DNA from: Dermanyssus gallinae
Taxonomy: Eukaryota > Arthropoda > Arachnida > Mesostigmata > Dermanyssidae
Direction: 5' to 3'
Assembly (NCBI GenBank): GCA_003439945.1
Contig: QVRM01002099.1
Location: 352,788-416,787, forward strand
Length of the DNA stretch: 64,000 nucleotides
In this document: piece by piece, positions 23,581 to 36,000 of the stretch
How the letters are laid out: the number at the start of each line of letters is the position of its first letter
Numbering within the stretch: the first letter of the stretch is position 1
Position numbers and translations under genes: made by a program
Notes under the pieces: generated by a model
Database searches by the model: none
The model's input: the letters and a program-made list of their open reading frames with translations, nothing else
Told to the model about the DNA's origin: nothing

Positions 23581-23623
23581 CTAGAATTAAAAACAACCTC
23601 CTTAAAAATATTTTTAATTCTAG
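23581..23623. other. 13-bp hairpin
   Basis: CTAGAATTAAAAA (23581-23593) and TTTTTAATTCTAG (23611-23623) form a perfect 13-bp stem with a 17-base loop, just downstream of SINE II copy 2. It may mark the end of an element; otherwise its function is unknown. Confidence 0.5.
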
Positions 23624-24759
23624 AACACGTGAGGCATAGCACGTGTGCGAATCCTGTCGTGAATCTTCCCCTTGACTACGTGGGAACTTGGCTCTGTGTC
23701 TTGTTTAACCGTGTAATCCGCTGACCTATCTGTTGATTGATGACAGGACAATGTCCAACCCGGGCGCGAATTTGTTCGCACCATCTCCTGCTCGATCTGT
23801 ATTTGATATGAAATTGCTCGGTTAGTTTGTTCGCAGTATCTATTTTGTAATCATTTAGCGTGCATCACTTTCATTCTTTCTGTCCACGTATGTTTCTGTT
23901 GACAACTCATTATCCAAAAATGTTGTGTGTGTTGTTTCACAAATGGTTTTCATGCAGGTGGTTTGTAATTCTCCACGTTGACATGTCAATGATAGACAAC
24001 ATTTTGGTTGTTATAAACTTTGGTACGATTTTTCTTTCGCGTCGAGTTGATGTTTGCATAACATTGAGCCTATTTCTTATACAATCATTTAGTTTGTGTT
24101 TAAGTTTCAGCATGCTTTGTAGCTCATTCATAATACTCGGTATTTGTATTAAGGTTTTGTGTACTCGATAATTATAGACAATTCTACAGAGAAAAGTTTC
24201 CTTTGAGGTCTGGATATGGTTACCTGGTCAATGTGGGTCAATGCTTTAGAAAATTGTACACATATTGCTGAGTCGTTAATTGCAAATGCATGGACAGTCT
24301 AGCCTGCACGTTGAGTCACTTAAAAAAAAACATAATTTATATGTTCGGTGTATTTTAGGTTGACCAAGGTGACCACACATAAATCCTGGATCAGTTTCAG
24401 TGGTTTTGCTGCATGCCCTGCAAGTTTTTTAATTTCCCGCGTAGTGGAGAGTGAGTTGGAATCGAATCCACTGGCGAATAGCTTCACCTTTGTTGATATA
24501 TGGGTGAGTTATTCATTCTGGCTGATTCATATACGCAAGTGCAGTATCGTTTGTTACTATTTATGATATTGATGTTACTTTCTTCATTTGGTCTTATCAT
24601 TCGGTTGAACTGGAAAAGATTAAAGTATACGACTTGGAGGTGCGTTCCGATGCGTATATCCACCGCCTCGATAAATATACAAGAATTGGATTAAATAATG
24701 TATGAAAAGGCTCTTATCTAATGCTTCATTTTTGTAGGTGTTTGAGTAGTTAATCAGGA
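23624..24759. other. Spacer, no gene recognised
   Basis: Plus-strand open frames of 72 and 103 residues (24348-24566, 23860-24171) have no recognisable domain. One frame reads into a donor-like GGGTGAGT near 24501, which is not enough to call an exon. Confidence 0.35.
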
Positions 24760-24845
24760 CTTCATTCACAATCCGCAGATTAGACTGAAGAATGACAAGT
24801 TGCGGACAGCACTGCCTTCGCATAGACGCATTTGATCTGCGAAGG
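24760..24845. repeat. Dispersed repeat family R, copy 2
   Basis: The copy shares ATTCACAATCCGCAGA and AGTTGCGGA with 11270-11350, with similar spacing and then weaker similarity (TCTGC, AAAACGTT or AAACCAAA). Confidence 0.55.
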
Positions 24846-25350
24846 AAAACGTTAAAGCAAAATAGCTTTTGATCATTTACTTTGCAGGTGGCATGATATC
24901 AGTTTTCTCGGGCAATCAATGCAAACAGATCTTTAATGATAATTCGTTTGCAGACGTTCTGAACGATCGAGTTTAGATGGCAGTTCCAGTGTATTTGTTA
25001 CGATGTTTTTGACACGTGCACACGCGTTTAAACTGTAGTAACTTGCAGTTCAGCTGCCTTGCAGCTTCATCCGTTTCCCGTTGAAGAAGCGTAGCATGAT
25101 TTCTGACTAAGATGGCAGAATAAACATTCACGTAAAATGTCTAATATCAATACTTTAAGTGTACGGCACGCTCTAGCGATCTGTGACATCCTCTCCCTTT
25201 GAAGGGCCGACGCCGACTCAAAGTAGGCTTGCTGGTAGCTCAACAAACGTCATAATAGGTCACACTTATTGTATGTCCGCTATGCTATACTACATGCCGG
25301 CTCACAGCAACCTCGCAAGCCGTCCCGCTGGTCGACTGACGAACCGTCAG

Positions 25351-25730
25351 TCAGTCAACAACAGCAGTCTCCCCCAAAATGAACACGATTGGCGCGCGGC
25401 GTTGCGTCTCCCTTCCTTGTAAAGCCTTTTCGTTAAGACCAAGTCGCCGAAATGTTTGCGGTAGTGTTTCGTTTTCCAGTATGACGACATCGCCGTGCCG
25501 TGAAGCTATCGCGAATACACTGACAAGAGGCCGCAAACCGAAATGAGCCGAAACTATAACTAGAGACTGACCTACTGCTAGCAATTGCCGTATCTCCGTA
25601 TGCTTCAGTATTGCTACTAAATGGTGTCTGAGAAACACTCCCCGCCTATGCACCGCTGCAGCTTAGTATATCCGATGTAAACAAATACCTGCGCGTCAGA
25701 CCAATAAAATGTCGTGACCTCGGCAAGCTT
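25351..25730 (-). pseudogene. BEL/Pao RNase H trace and C-terminal domain
   Basis: On the minus strand TTFYWSDAQVFVYIG (about 25720-25675) resembles the RNase H end, where W-(T/S)-D carries a catalytic Asp. The frame from 25653 then reads RHGDVVILENETLPQTFRRL, the wording of the domain that ends BEL/Pao polyproteins (DUF5641-like, G-D-V-V-x6-P). The integrase core that should lie between is missing, so a second deletion of more than 1 kb is inferred. The frame ends at 25351, about 160 bases before the proposed 3' LTR start. Confidence 0.65.
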
Positions 25731-26087
25731 CCATTGCTCGCGCACCTTACTAGCAGTAAAACAACTGCTAACACGGCTCACATCAGTTCCCTCTTAGGTG
25801 TTGTTAAACCCTGAAAATGCTGCAACGGGACTAATTTGCTTTGACAGCGACCAAAACGATCAAACTAGTATCTGGCGCATCCGTGACTTTGACGTAAATA
25901 ACTGCAAAGTACGCTCTGTCGCTCGCGTTGGCGAATGCGTGAATCCAAGGTCTCTCTCTTGACCTCGAAATCCGCCGTCATCCATCGCCGCGCCCACTCT
26001 GCAGGTAATAATACTTCGCCGCAGCCGGTCGCTTAGTCTAGTGAGCTTCCTGCATTATGAACTTTATTTCCGTTGTAAACGGTGCGG

Positions 26088-26770
26088 TTAAGCCTTGAAG
26101 TTCAGGCGCAGGCACATGAGCGTACGTAATGCAGGTAGTGCTGATGCCGTAAACTCCAACATTCCGTTCAACTGGAATGTAAGCGTATCAGCCTTCTGGT
26201 TCCGACCCACACCTAGCACCTTCTCGACTTCTGATGGGCGCTTTGATGACGGCAATAGTATCGTGCTGGTTGTCCTGAACACGGCGAACAAGCTCGAGGT
26301 CATCCTATAAAGCACTCTGCCCATTCTGTCAATTCTTCGTCATCTTCAGACCAAAGTATACAATAGGAAGTAGGTTTCTATCATTTAAGTAGACACCGAC
26401 CATCATATAGGCCTTGCTGATGTCCGCTACCCATGCGACTCTAATTCGTCAGAATTTTGTCAACCTAGACGTCGGAAACCGCAGCAAATTTGGCGTATTC
26501 TCGATGCAGTCGTTAAGTGACAATTGATTCTTGGCTTCAATGCATTAAATACGGACCGAACTTTGTATGATAACTTGTAAGCCTGTACAACAGAAAATGT
26601 GCCATAACGTATTTCAGTGACTCATCGGGTGGAAGACGCTCCGCAAACTCTTGATTGAGTAAGGCGCGGATTTCTCGTACATAGTCAGTACTCAACTCAT
26701 GATCTCGTCGTAGCCTCTTCGCCAATACCTCTTCTTGCTTCTCTAAAGCTTTTTTGTTGCTGTTGATCAT
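26088..26770 (-). pseudogene. BEL/Pao reverse transcriptase fragments
   Basis: The frame from 26770 holds EEVLAKRLRRDHELSTDY followed by AERLPPDESLKYV, the conserved region just before the BEL/Pao RT core. After a shift, WVADISKAYMMVGVYL (about 26432-26385) is RT motif A with its catalytic Asp (ADIxKA). The text then jumps within about 100 bases to VEKVLGVGRNQKADTLTFQL (26231-26172), which lies well downstream of the catalytic YVDD motif in intact elements. The YVDD region therefore seems to have been removed by a deletion near 26320. Confidence 0.8.
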
Positions 26771-27109
26771 TGATACGTCAGGTCTGAGATTGGGACAAAC
26801 TTAGAGGCGTCTGTCGGTGGACCGCTTCAACTTCGATAGGATATGTTCTGTTACAACTTGCGGTCTCTTCTCTTGTCGACGGTCCGGGTATCGAAACGCC
26901 GTGGTCCAGTCTCCATAATGCTGAACGAGTGGTTCGCATCTAGCAGCCAGTAAACGTTCACTGGGCTACCAAATCTCTTTGCAATCTCGTGCCCGTACCT
27001 AGCCCGGAACCTTGGCGAAGGGGTGGATAAGTAGACCGCTGTGATTTCTTTGCAGTAAGCGCCTTTACTAGCTTGCCTTTACGTGGCACTAAGTGCAGCT
27101 GTACAATTG

Positions 27110-27192
27110 GCAACCGCTGTCGATGGTGTTCGCCTGCAGGGAATTAGCGAGACGGCTAGTAACGAAAGTTTGCTGCGAGCCGCCATTTAACA
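27110..27192 (-). pseudogene. BEL/Pao aspartic protease active-site piece
   Basis: RFLLNGGSQQTFVTSRLANS on the minus strand matches the BEL/Pao protease loop, normally L-D-x-G-S-(Q)-x-(S/T)-F. The catalytic Asp is replaced by Asn (NGGS instead of DSGS or DGGS), so a protease from this copy would be inactive even if it were translated. Confidence 0.7.
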
Positions 27193-27283
27193 AAAACCTA
27201 GTCACGACACACATTTACCAATACACATTACGGATGCACGCGGACCCTTACAGTGCTTACGCTTATCTTATTTGATGCACGTG

Positions 27284-27426
27284 CGGACCCAGTGTCCCGC
27301 CATCAAACACTGTAGATATGCCTCGACCTCTACCGCCCGATTACGTGTCTCATCCATCGACATTGTAGCCATACACCTACTCGCACTGTGCCTACCACCG
27401 CAAAATAGACAGCTACTGTTGTGTAT
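27284..27426 (-). pseudogene. BEL/Pao gag zinc-knuckle segment
   Basis: The minus-strand reading gives SSCLFCGGRHSASRC, a C-x2-C-x3-H-x4-C knuckle of the BEL/Pao type. Some 27 residues later comes YLQCLMAGHWVRTC, a second knuckle whose first Cys is replaced by Tyr. A stop follows at 27284. Zinc knuckles bind element RNA during packaging. The damaged second knuckle agrees with loss of function. Confidence 0.8.
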
Positions 27427-27679
27427 TACTATTGCATGATGCATGATTATAAGATTATAGCATCCTCGCTTGTTATTTTAATTGTTATTAGTAATACTAC
27501 GGTTCTTACCGGGTTGCAGTCCCACGTGCGCTGGACACACTAGTGTCAAGTCTGCCTGCCAGGCTTTTACTGCCGGCCTCCGGCTTCCCGGCGCGGCGGG
27601 GGTACCCGACACTGGTTTGCCATCTCTCTGCGTTGGCGATTTTTGTTTCTCTCGAGATGTTACTTCGGCAGTACGAAAA

Positions 27680-28003
27680 TTAATCAACTCCTGAAACTAG
27701 TTTCTCTGATAAGGTGTTAGTAGCTCTAACACGCAATTCAGGTTTCAGGAAAGAATCTCTAACGCATGCGGCTCGAGCGGCCTCTACAGAGTTAATGTAT
27801 CGCAATATCAGCGTCTCTGGCAGAGCACGCAACACAATCGTATATAGCACGGCACCGTGACATTTCTCATTAAACTGCAAAGTTCGTAACGCTGCTACCG
27901 AATTATTTACTTGGTCCAATAATCCACGTAGCGCTATGTGGTCTATACGACCCACCCTAGGCATGTCTAATAACGGATGATAAACGCCACACACAATCGA
28001 CAC
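27680..28003 (-). pseudogene. BEL/Pao gag-like fragment
   Basis: A 107-residue minus-strand frame contains ALRGLLDQVNNSVAALRTL and VLRALPETLILRYI. The spacing and wording are typical of the helical gag domain of BEL/Pao elements (linker helices followed by a leucine-rich stretch). The N-terminal part of gag toward 28370 is only weakly readable. Downstream on the same strand lie the zinc knuckles. In the family, gag packages the element RNA. This copy is open over the shown length, but the flanking frames are broken. Confidence 0.65.
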
Positions 28004-28984
28004 AACACAACCATACCTGTTAGGTTAGGTTCTATTAGGTTGTTGCGCACATGGGGATAGTTGTCGGCGATTAGTGGTATCTCTCGGGCGACTGCTCTCG
28101 CTGCCTCGCCCCCGAGTAGATCACGCTGGATCTAGTGACGTTGCAAATCAGATAAACCTTCTTTCTTGTCGACTAAACTTCTAAACCCGTCGGCATGAAT
28201 ACGGCAAACTGGCGTTTATCACCGCTAAACTTGCATAGTTTCGGCGCCAGCAACAGTGCGCGCGTCCCCGTCCGAGCCGCCGGTTTCTTGCAGCGCGATT
28301 AGTCGGTTCAAAATTGACTCTAGACGTCCGCGTGCATCGTGGCAATGCCGTTATTTGATGATACTCTATCAAACGCCTATCTCGGTGTAATTAAGCTAAT
28401 GACGCCACTGCGTCGGCGAGCGAACGGGCGGGCGTCCAAGGGCTGGGCAACACGATCAGCGACGATGATCAAGTTGACATTCCTCCTAAAAGTATTGATC
28501 AAGCTCTTTTTTGTTTTGTTCTGGGAGGTTTCGGGAATGCATGATGCACATGCGCCACCAGCAGCCTGCGTGACTAGTGTGAGACTCGCAAACCCACTAA
28601 ACCCGGATTCCTCCCCACCCTTGCAGGCTCGGTATTACTTTGGCATTACATCGAAGTAGTTCTTAGTTTGGTCTATCATTTCCATATACGTTTCACAGCG
28701 TGCCATTTGCTCTGCTAGGACTTCTTAGCTAGCACCTACCGACAACGCTCGAGAGAGAGAGAGAGTTTCTAATATGGCAGCGACTGTTTGTATACCACCT
28801 TTGACTGGCCCGCTTCCACACAGCACACACTTCGCTACTATTATACAACAGCGCCAGCATATGTCAACGTGTACTCTCTGCACGTCCCATTATCGTCTGT
28901 TTGTATTTTACGTGCGTCGCTCTGACTTTCGGTCAGAATCATTGTCTGCTGTAAGTGTATGACGCGCTCTAACTATCTTTGACA

Positions 28985-29082
28985 ACTCCCGCCGAGCACT
29001 TTTGAGCAGCCATGGTTGTACACCCGCCTTTAGCGGGGTGGACGCTTCAAACATCCACAACGTTACGGCTGCTACCCGAGAG

Positions 29083-29122
<40 letters not shown>

Positions 29123-29968
29123 TCCACATTTGGTTAGACAATACAATGTGTGGAACACGAAAATATCACAACCTGATTTTGCTTTTCCTGCGCGTTTACT
29201 TTTCCTGCCAGTCAAGGTCCTCCTCCTTTGACAAGTATTTGCTGAGACTAACGATAACGATGCAAATAATAGTTGCTACCTTTACCCGTTGTGCCCACAG
29301 TTTCGCATCACACGTAGGTTTCACTTTCATAAGCAGAAACGAACATCGTCTTGTAGCCAAGTAGTATAAACAACGTATTAGACCAATGCAGCCACCACCA
29401 CCACAAAGACAACTATAGCAACAACAACAACAACAACACCAACACCAACAGCAACAACAGCAGCGGCATGGCGGCGCATGCAAAACCCCGAAACGATCGA
29501 GAAGGCACTTCGCCACCGTCGACTTGCAGGACACCCTGCTCGTATGTATATGCAGGATAGCATCGGCGGCCTGTTCGGCCACTGCCGCAAAAGTCGCAGA
29601 CATCAGGCCAAAGGCGGCGGCGGTGGTGGTGGTGGTTTTGTCCGGGCCGGCCGTATTTTGCCGCGGCCTGCGACTGACGAGGTTGATGACGAAGTCGATT
29701 TTTGCCTGCTGACAAACGCAGCAGAAGTGTTGCCATCTTGTTCACCGCCGGCAGGAATGGCACTCGAAGCCAAAGAAGCAGAACCACTCTCAGCGTCGCC
29801 GTAACAGCAGCAGCAGCATCACTGTTGGCATCATCATTGGCGGCGTCCTCGGCCGAACGCTTTCACCACTCTGCACGCCAAGCTCAAAGAACGAACCTGC
29901 CACCACGTCGTGTACCAGTTGCTGCCACCAAACAAACAACACCCGCGATAGAGTCACCCTAAAACTTG
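28985..29968. other. Spacer with (AT)n and CAA runs, no gene recognised
   Basis: An (AT)n run lies at 29084-29117, and a CAA/CAG run at about 29389-29465. GC-rich sequence with GGC/GGT repeats near 29610-29640 keeps frames open on both strands (108-135 residues), giving Gly, Val or Cys runs. I see no domain. Confidence 0.5.
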
Positions 29969-30038
29969 TTCGGGCTGACACTCTCAACCGACATTTAACG
30001 TCCACGGAATTGCTTGCGCATTGCTTCGTAAAACGGAC
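29969..30038 (-). mobile_element. tRNA-derived SINE, type I, partial copy 3
   Basis: TTCGGGCTGACA, ACATTTAACGTCCACGGAA, GCATTGCTTCGTA and ACGGACC match the 3' body of the type I SINE in minus orientation. The tRNA-like head is missing, so the copy is truncated at its 5' end, as is usual for target-primed insertions. An (AT)n tract follows 45 bases later. Confidence 0.65.
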
Positions 30039-30082
30039 CACAGTTGGGTCGCCCTGTAAAGGATGAGACTACTAGATTCAAC

Positions 30083-31049
<967 letters not shown>

Positions 31050-32150
31050 TATTAATATTTTCCCGACAATCCGTAATTACGCCTGTACATAAAAAGATGT
31101 CTAAGTTGAATGTTGATAATTATAGACCGGTGACACAATCATCAATACCGTGCTTATTATTTGTAAAATTGCTTGTGGATCCTTTGTTTAGCATTATGCA
31201 GTCTGAGGAAGTGCTTGACGAGCAGCAGCATGGCTTTACTTAAGGCAAATCCGCGGCAACGCAACTAGTTGAAGTGGTCCAAGATTGTGGCAGTTATGTT
31301 AACAGAAAGAAAACATTTGATTGTATTTACTGTGATTTTTTTAAAGCCTTTGAGAGTGTAAACCATTTTTAACTTTTACAGAACTTAATTGAGTTAAATA
31401 TGGACGAACACGCTGTTTCATTAATATTAAATTATCTGAAGAATCGAAAGTTCTGCGTATGAGGTCAACAACAGTTTCTGTATGAGGTGTCTCCCTCGGG
31501 CGTGCCTCAAGGATCATGTATAGATAGGCCCATTATCGTTCTGCATATTCAATTCAGATTTTACAAATGTTATGCCCAAAATCTTTAAGCACGAATTCTA
31601 CGTGGATGATTTTAAACATTATGAGCCATCTGCCACAGAGAACAAGAGGTAAATAATGCAGAGAACAACTGACCTTATCTCTGATTGGTGCACCTAAAAT
31701 TATATGATGATATCGGTCTCTAAATGCGCCGTTGTTACACAATTGGTAGAAAAGAGATACTCAGAGTAAACAGCATTCGCGATCTTGAGGCAACGATAAC
31801 ACCGGAGCTGAATTTTAACACTCACATCGCGCAGACAATTCAATCCGCTAGTCTTAATTGTAATTAGATATTTTGTTGTTTTATTTTTAAATATTCAATG
31901 TTTTATTTCCACATTTGTTGTAGCCCCCTTGTAGTACCCAAATTATTTTACAACTGTGCAGTCTAGCAGCCATATTTAAAGAAACATATGGACGCAATTG
32001 AAAAAGTTCAGCCCAAATTCCTTCGGCTTGTTGCATTGACATGTAAGGTAGAGTATAGCAGTTTCGACGTAGTACCCTTCGCAAAAAGGCACTCCAGAGC
32101 AGATTTTAAAATATGTACACACGAATCTCTCAGTCTAATTAACTTTCCAT
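31050..32150 (+). mobile_element. CR1/Jockey-like LINE remnant
   Basis: RT motifs appear in order, with stops and shifts: MSKLNVDNYRPVTQ (about 31097-31140), EQQHGFT (about 31220), YCDFFKAFESVNH (about 31330-31368, motif A), SGVPQGS (about 31496-31517), and EFYVDDFKHYE (about 31590-31623, with YVDD in place of the usual FADD). Later come ISVSKCAVV (about 31710) and AIEKVQPKFLRLVAL (about 31992-32037), the thumb and C-terminal side. The D-F-(S)-K-A-F-(D/E)-S-V-N-H wording is typical of CR1, Jockey and L2 groups, unlike the other LINEs in this window. The copy is dead, and its 3' end is not defined. Confidence 0.85.
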
Positions 32151-32593
32151 AATTTTTAATATTTGCAAAAAAAATCTGCGCAGTATTCAGATCGTATCGT
32201 CCAAAACTGTTGCACTATCGATCTAGCCAAATCAACAACGTGTTTTCGTGATGCATGGCGAGACGTGTTGTCAGCTGAATTTTCCTAGACTTTTGCTTTG
32301 TAAAGCAAATTTCGTGTTGTCTCAGGAGCAAGGCACGCAAACATGACCGACATGCTTATTACGCTGCATCAAATTACTGTGTCTACACACTGCGTTGTCT
32401 GCACGGATACTGACAAGCGCAGACAGCCGTAAAAAGCTCCGTCTAAGCTAAGCTACCTAATTTTTTGATCACGTTTTATCTACTGAGAAAACGTGATAAC
32501 AAAATATAAAACGTTGGAAAACGGTTAGAAAAGTATCGTCGTACAGACAACAAATAACGGCAGGCATATCGTTGCCAGAATAGAGTGGAGAAC

Positions 32594-32704
32594 ATGGCTG
32601 GCGACATTGACACTTACGGTTACGAGTTCAGCACCGACGAAGAAGCACATCCCCGTTGCGAGGAAACAACTTGTTGTTATTATATGCTTAGCAAGCGCTA
32701 TTGA
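32594..32704 (+). CDS. Small ORF of 36 residues, unidentified
   Basis: An ATG in a fair context (AGAACATGG) opens MAGDIDTYGYEFSTDEEAHP, a start that looks like real coding sequence (mixed acidic and aromatic residues, balanced codons). It then continues through Cys and Tyr codons to a TGA at 32702-32704. I do not recognise it, and no splice donor is obvious before the low-quality end. It could be the first exon or a captured fragment of a gene, or a chance frame. Confidence 0.2.
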   Translation: MAGDIDTYGYEFSTDEEAHPRCEETTCCYYMLSKRY

Positions 32705-33740
32705 AATTAATGAAAATGACAGATTGGTAATATTGACATTTACATACAGATTGAGTTTCGTGAAAGTAGAATAATTATTTAGATTTCGACGTAATTTACA
32801 CTAATTCTTCTATACATTAACTAAGCGGCGGCGGGTTAATGCATTGCATCACATCTCCAAAACGTGCCTTTCAATGCTTTCTAGTCCCATCCCGATGGCT
32901 TTACGCATCAATATTCGCGTGAATTGAATTATCGTCGTCTCAATTTATATTTTATTCAGGAAAAAGAATAAATTGCACGGTGCCTAGTCACACGAATGAA
33001 CTAGGTGCTTCGCTTGCGTGACTTCAGATCCGGCGAGAAAAACCTCAGCGTTTTGAGCCCGACGGGCTGACGCGTTGCAGTGGTGGGGGTACAATCGCCT
33101 TCTTGGAAAAGTTCTGTTTGTGCGTAAGGGTTAATTATCTTAAATATAAACAGGCACGACATGCTTATCAATATATTGTGATCAAGGAACCACGTGGTTT
33201 GTCAGTATCATGTGTTGTCGAGCGCGCTTATATACAGAAAAACGTACTGCTGTTAACGTTTAATAGAATTATACGTTTAATATAACTGCGTGGGATATTG
33301 GCGTGGTGGCCAGGTTTAGAATCTCGAATCTACGAGAAAATGGCAAACAGAAGCGTGTTGACGCCACAACAGTCGTATCCAAATATTGAGCTGCCACATG
33401 CTTTCACGCATACATGTTTGTAAAATCACGCTGCTTGGCTGCGCTAAAATAGGGTCTTCAATGTTGGGCTTAATTATCAAGCACCCCAAACGCATTGCCC
33501 GCCGCCGTTTGACAGTTTTGCTAACAAAACCCCAGCTTGCACGGCGAAGATTGCCGCGTCACTCGCGAGCAAGCGATGGACAACGAGTGCAGCTTTTAGC
33601 GTTGATCGCTGCGTGTCCGCTTGTCGGTGACCTCCCTTCGGTGGACATCTGAGTGCATCATAGTGAGCGCCAAGAAAACAACAAATACCTACGCCAAGCG
33701 ACAGATCAATAAAAACTAAAGGACGAGCAACGAGGAGAGG
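32705..33740. other. Spacer, no gene recognised
   Basis: Plus-strand frames of 60 and 88 residues and a minus-strand frame of 173 residues (33998-33477) lack any known motif. The sequence is otherwise anonymous. Confidence 0.4.
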
Positions 33741-36000
33741 AAAGAAAGCTGGGGGGGGGGGAGAAAAAACAGTAGGAGGAAAATGAGGGAAAGAAGAAGA
33801 AGAGGTGACAACAAGACATTGAGACAAGGTCATTCGTTCGCAGTCAACTGCTGCAGCACGCAGGTGTTCCCTGCCTATCGAACCGACGGCTAACGTACGG
33901 CCTGCGACGATACGTCGATCTTCGTCACCGCTGTCCATTGGCCATGTGTGGAAACACCGATACAGCCCTTTAGGCGGCCCTATGCTTCCTAACGTCATAT
34001 CCGTCTTCGTTGTTGCGCCGTAGTCGTTGAGACACCGATAATGTGATCAGGAGGAGGAGGGGGGCAAAGTTTTGTTCCCTCATATCTTGGCAGACATGAT
34101 GCACTTACGCAGTAGCCGCCTCCTCGACATGTTCACCCGTAATGTATTTGCATCTCAAAGAAGAGAATCGCCGGCCGAACAGTCATGTGAAGCTTGTAAT
34201 CGAAGTCACTTTTAACACTTGCTTGCTAATTCTCCTTTCCCAAAATTGACTCGTTTCACACTGACTGTTCATCTAACAGCTTAACTTAACCTAATGCTCA
34301 AGTGCCAGCTAGTTACTACTTGAGCATAAAACGATGCAGCGCAGCTAAGAGCCTTGTATATTTGTGATGTTATCGAACGGTAAAATACTGGACCCTTATT
34401 GCCAACACGACGCTTTTATTTTAGTAAATACAAAGTTTTAACCAAGCACTCTAAATTTTCGTGTGCACCAAGTTGACATTGGGTTAACCTGTTGCCTCCA
34501 ACTTCTTTGCATTTCGTACTGCTTCGAGCGGCGTAAACAGTAATTTATTTCAATGACGTTATATCCTAGATAACTATACACATATTTAAACGAATTATAA
34601 AAATATTAAAAGGGAAATATAGACTTACATAAATATTTAGTCTATTTCTGGTGGAAGTAGATTGTTCTTGTCACTACGCGAGATGCTACAAAGATCGGGT
34701 CACGGTCTAAGAAAAATCGTTGGTTCGGCATTTTTCATTTAGTAAGCAGTTCAAGAACATAATCAGCGTGAGACAGCGCCTACATATATGAAGCCTGAAC
34801 TACAATGGGGATCAGACACAACAGCCCAATTCTGTTTGATTAGCATCAGATTTAGAACAAAATCTTCCTCTCTAGGCTATGTGGATAGGCCCGTTTATAT
34901 TGGTTTCGCACATTACTTCTATTGTAGTTTCGTCGACACGGCGAGGCTCGCTGATCGCACCCGCAGGCGGCCATGGAAATTGAAAGGGCAACTCCGGTAT
35001 ACGCTAGCGGGGCAGGCGGAACGCTTAGTGGCGTGAACAGGCGCAACAAATACCAGGCAAGGTCGACGACGCCCGAGTTCTGACGCTGGCCGCTAGCTCA
35101 AATCGTACAAATCGGATACCTACGACGTTAGGTTAAGCTTTGAGCTTAGCCGGAGGCTTGAGAAAAGACGAAAGCGAACCACTACTGCTCCTCGCATCAG
35201 GAGTGGTAGCTGTAGAAGAATGCGGGCAAGCAGAGTTCGAGATGGCAGGCAGGGATTGCAGTGTCACTATTTTTACGGAAAAAGTAAACAGAAACGAAAA
35301 ATCTGCTCTAATATCAGTTTCTGCTGCTGCTGCAACAACTACTTCCGTTTCGTCTTTTCGTGTTGTTCGCTGGCTTGTAGGTCGTCCACCGTCATATACG
35401 CCGAGAGTGTGTGTCGAATTGCTGCGATCCCATAACTACCAAGCAGCGGGAACAGATCTACCGAGACGGCCAAGATGAGGGTGACGGAAATCTGGGGATG
35501 GAGAGGGGAGGTAGCTTGAGCACATGAAGTATTTTTAGTTGACTTTTCCACCTCGATGGCTCTTCTTATTCTTCGTTTTCGTGAAGCTTGCTCGCCTTTG
35601 CTCTGGCCTTGCCTGGTGAGCGCGGACGAACAAACGGAAAAGGACGCGGAGAAACAGCCTTTAAAAAGCATCCTTTCTTCTGCAGGAGGCGTATACGATT
35701 TCTTGATCTTTCCCGGCGGCGACGTTTGCGTCTTGCCGCCAAAGCCTTTTCATCCTTCGTCGGTCAACTGGGGCTGACCCTACTCTCACGCTAGCCAGTC
35801 ACCATCAGAAAGCCGACCGGAAACAGGCAGCAAGCAAGCATGCCTCGTCGAAGCGGGAATTATAGTTTTTCACACTGGCATTGGACAACTAGGTACTACT
35901 ACTACTTGTCGCGGTCTCGCGCACTGTCACCAAAACGAGTGGGCGACGCTGCGAGCGAATAAGAGGACGAAAAGGAAGAAGGCCAGGCGGAGCAGGAGGA
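33741..36000. other. Mixed GC spacer, no gene recognised
   Basis: A G run (33751-33760) and GAAGAAGA-type sequence lie near 33770-33810. A 10-bp perfect hairpin, ATGCTCAAGT with ACTTGAGCAT, lies near 34294-34326. Open frames of 60-112 residues at 34788-35794 show no domain. Confidence 0.4.

Larger units (their letters stand above)
25153..28984 (-). mobile_element. BEL/Pao LTR retrotransposon, decayed
   Basis: On the minus strand gag-like sequence, zinc knuckles, protease, reverse transcriptase, an RNase H trace and the BEL/Pao C-terminal domain follow in the usual order, with frameshifts and at least two internal deletions. A 37-base sequence beginning (minus) TGTCA, about 81 percent identical, occurs at 28984-28948 and at 25188-25153, bracketing the coding remnant. 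This is the right placing and the right first bases for LTR starts. The match ends after about 37 bases, so the LTR assignment is tentative. The dead copy spans about 3.8 kb, shorter than intact members, which are usually 5-8 kb. Confidence 0.85.
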
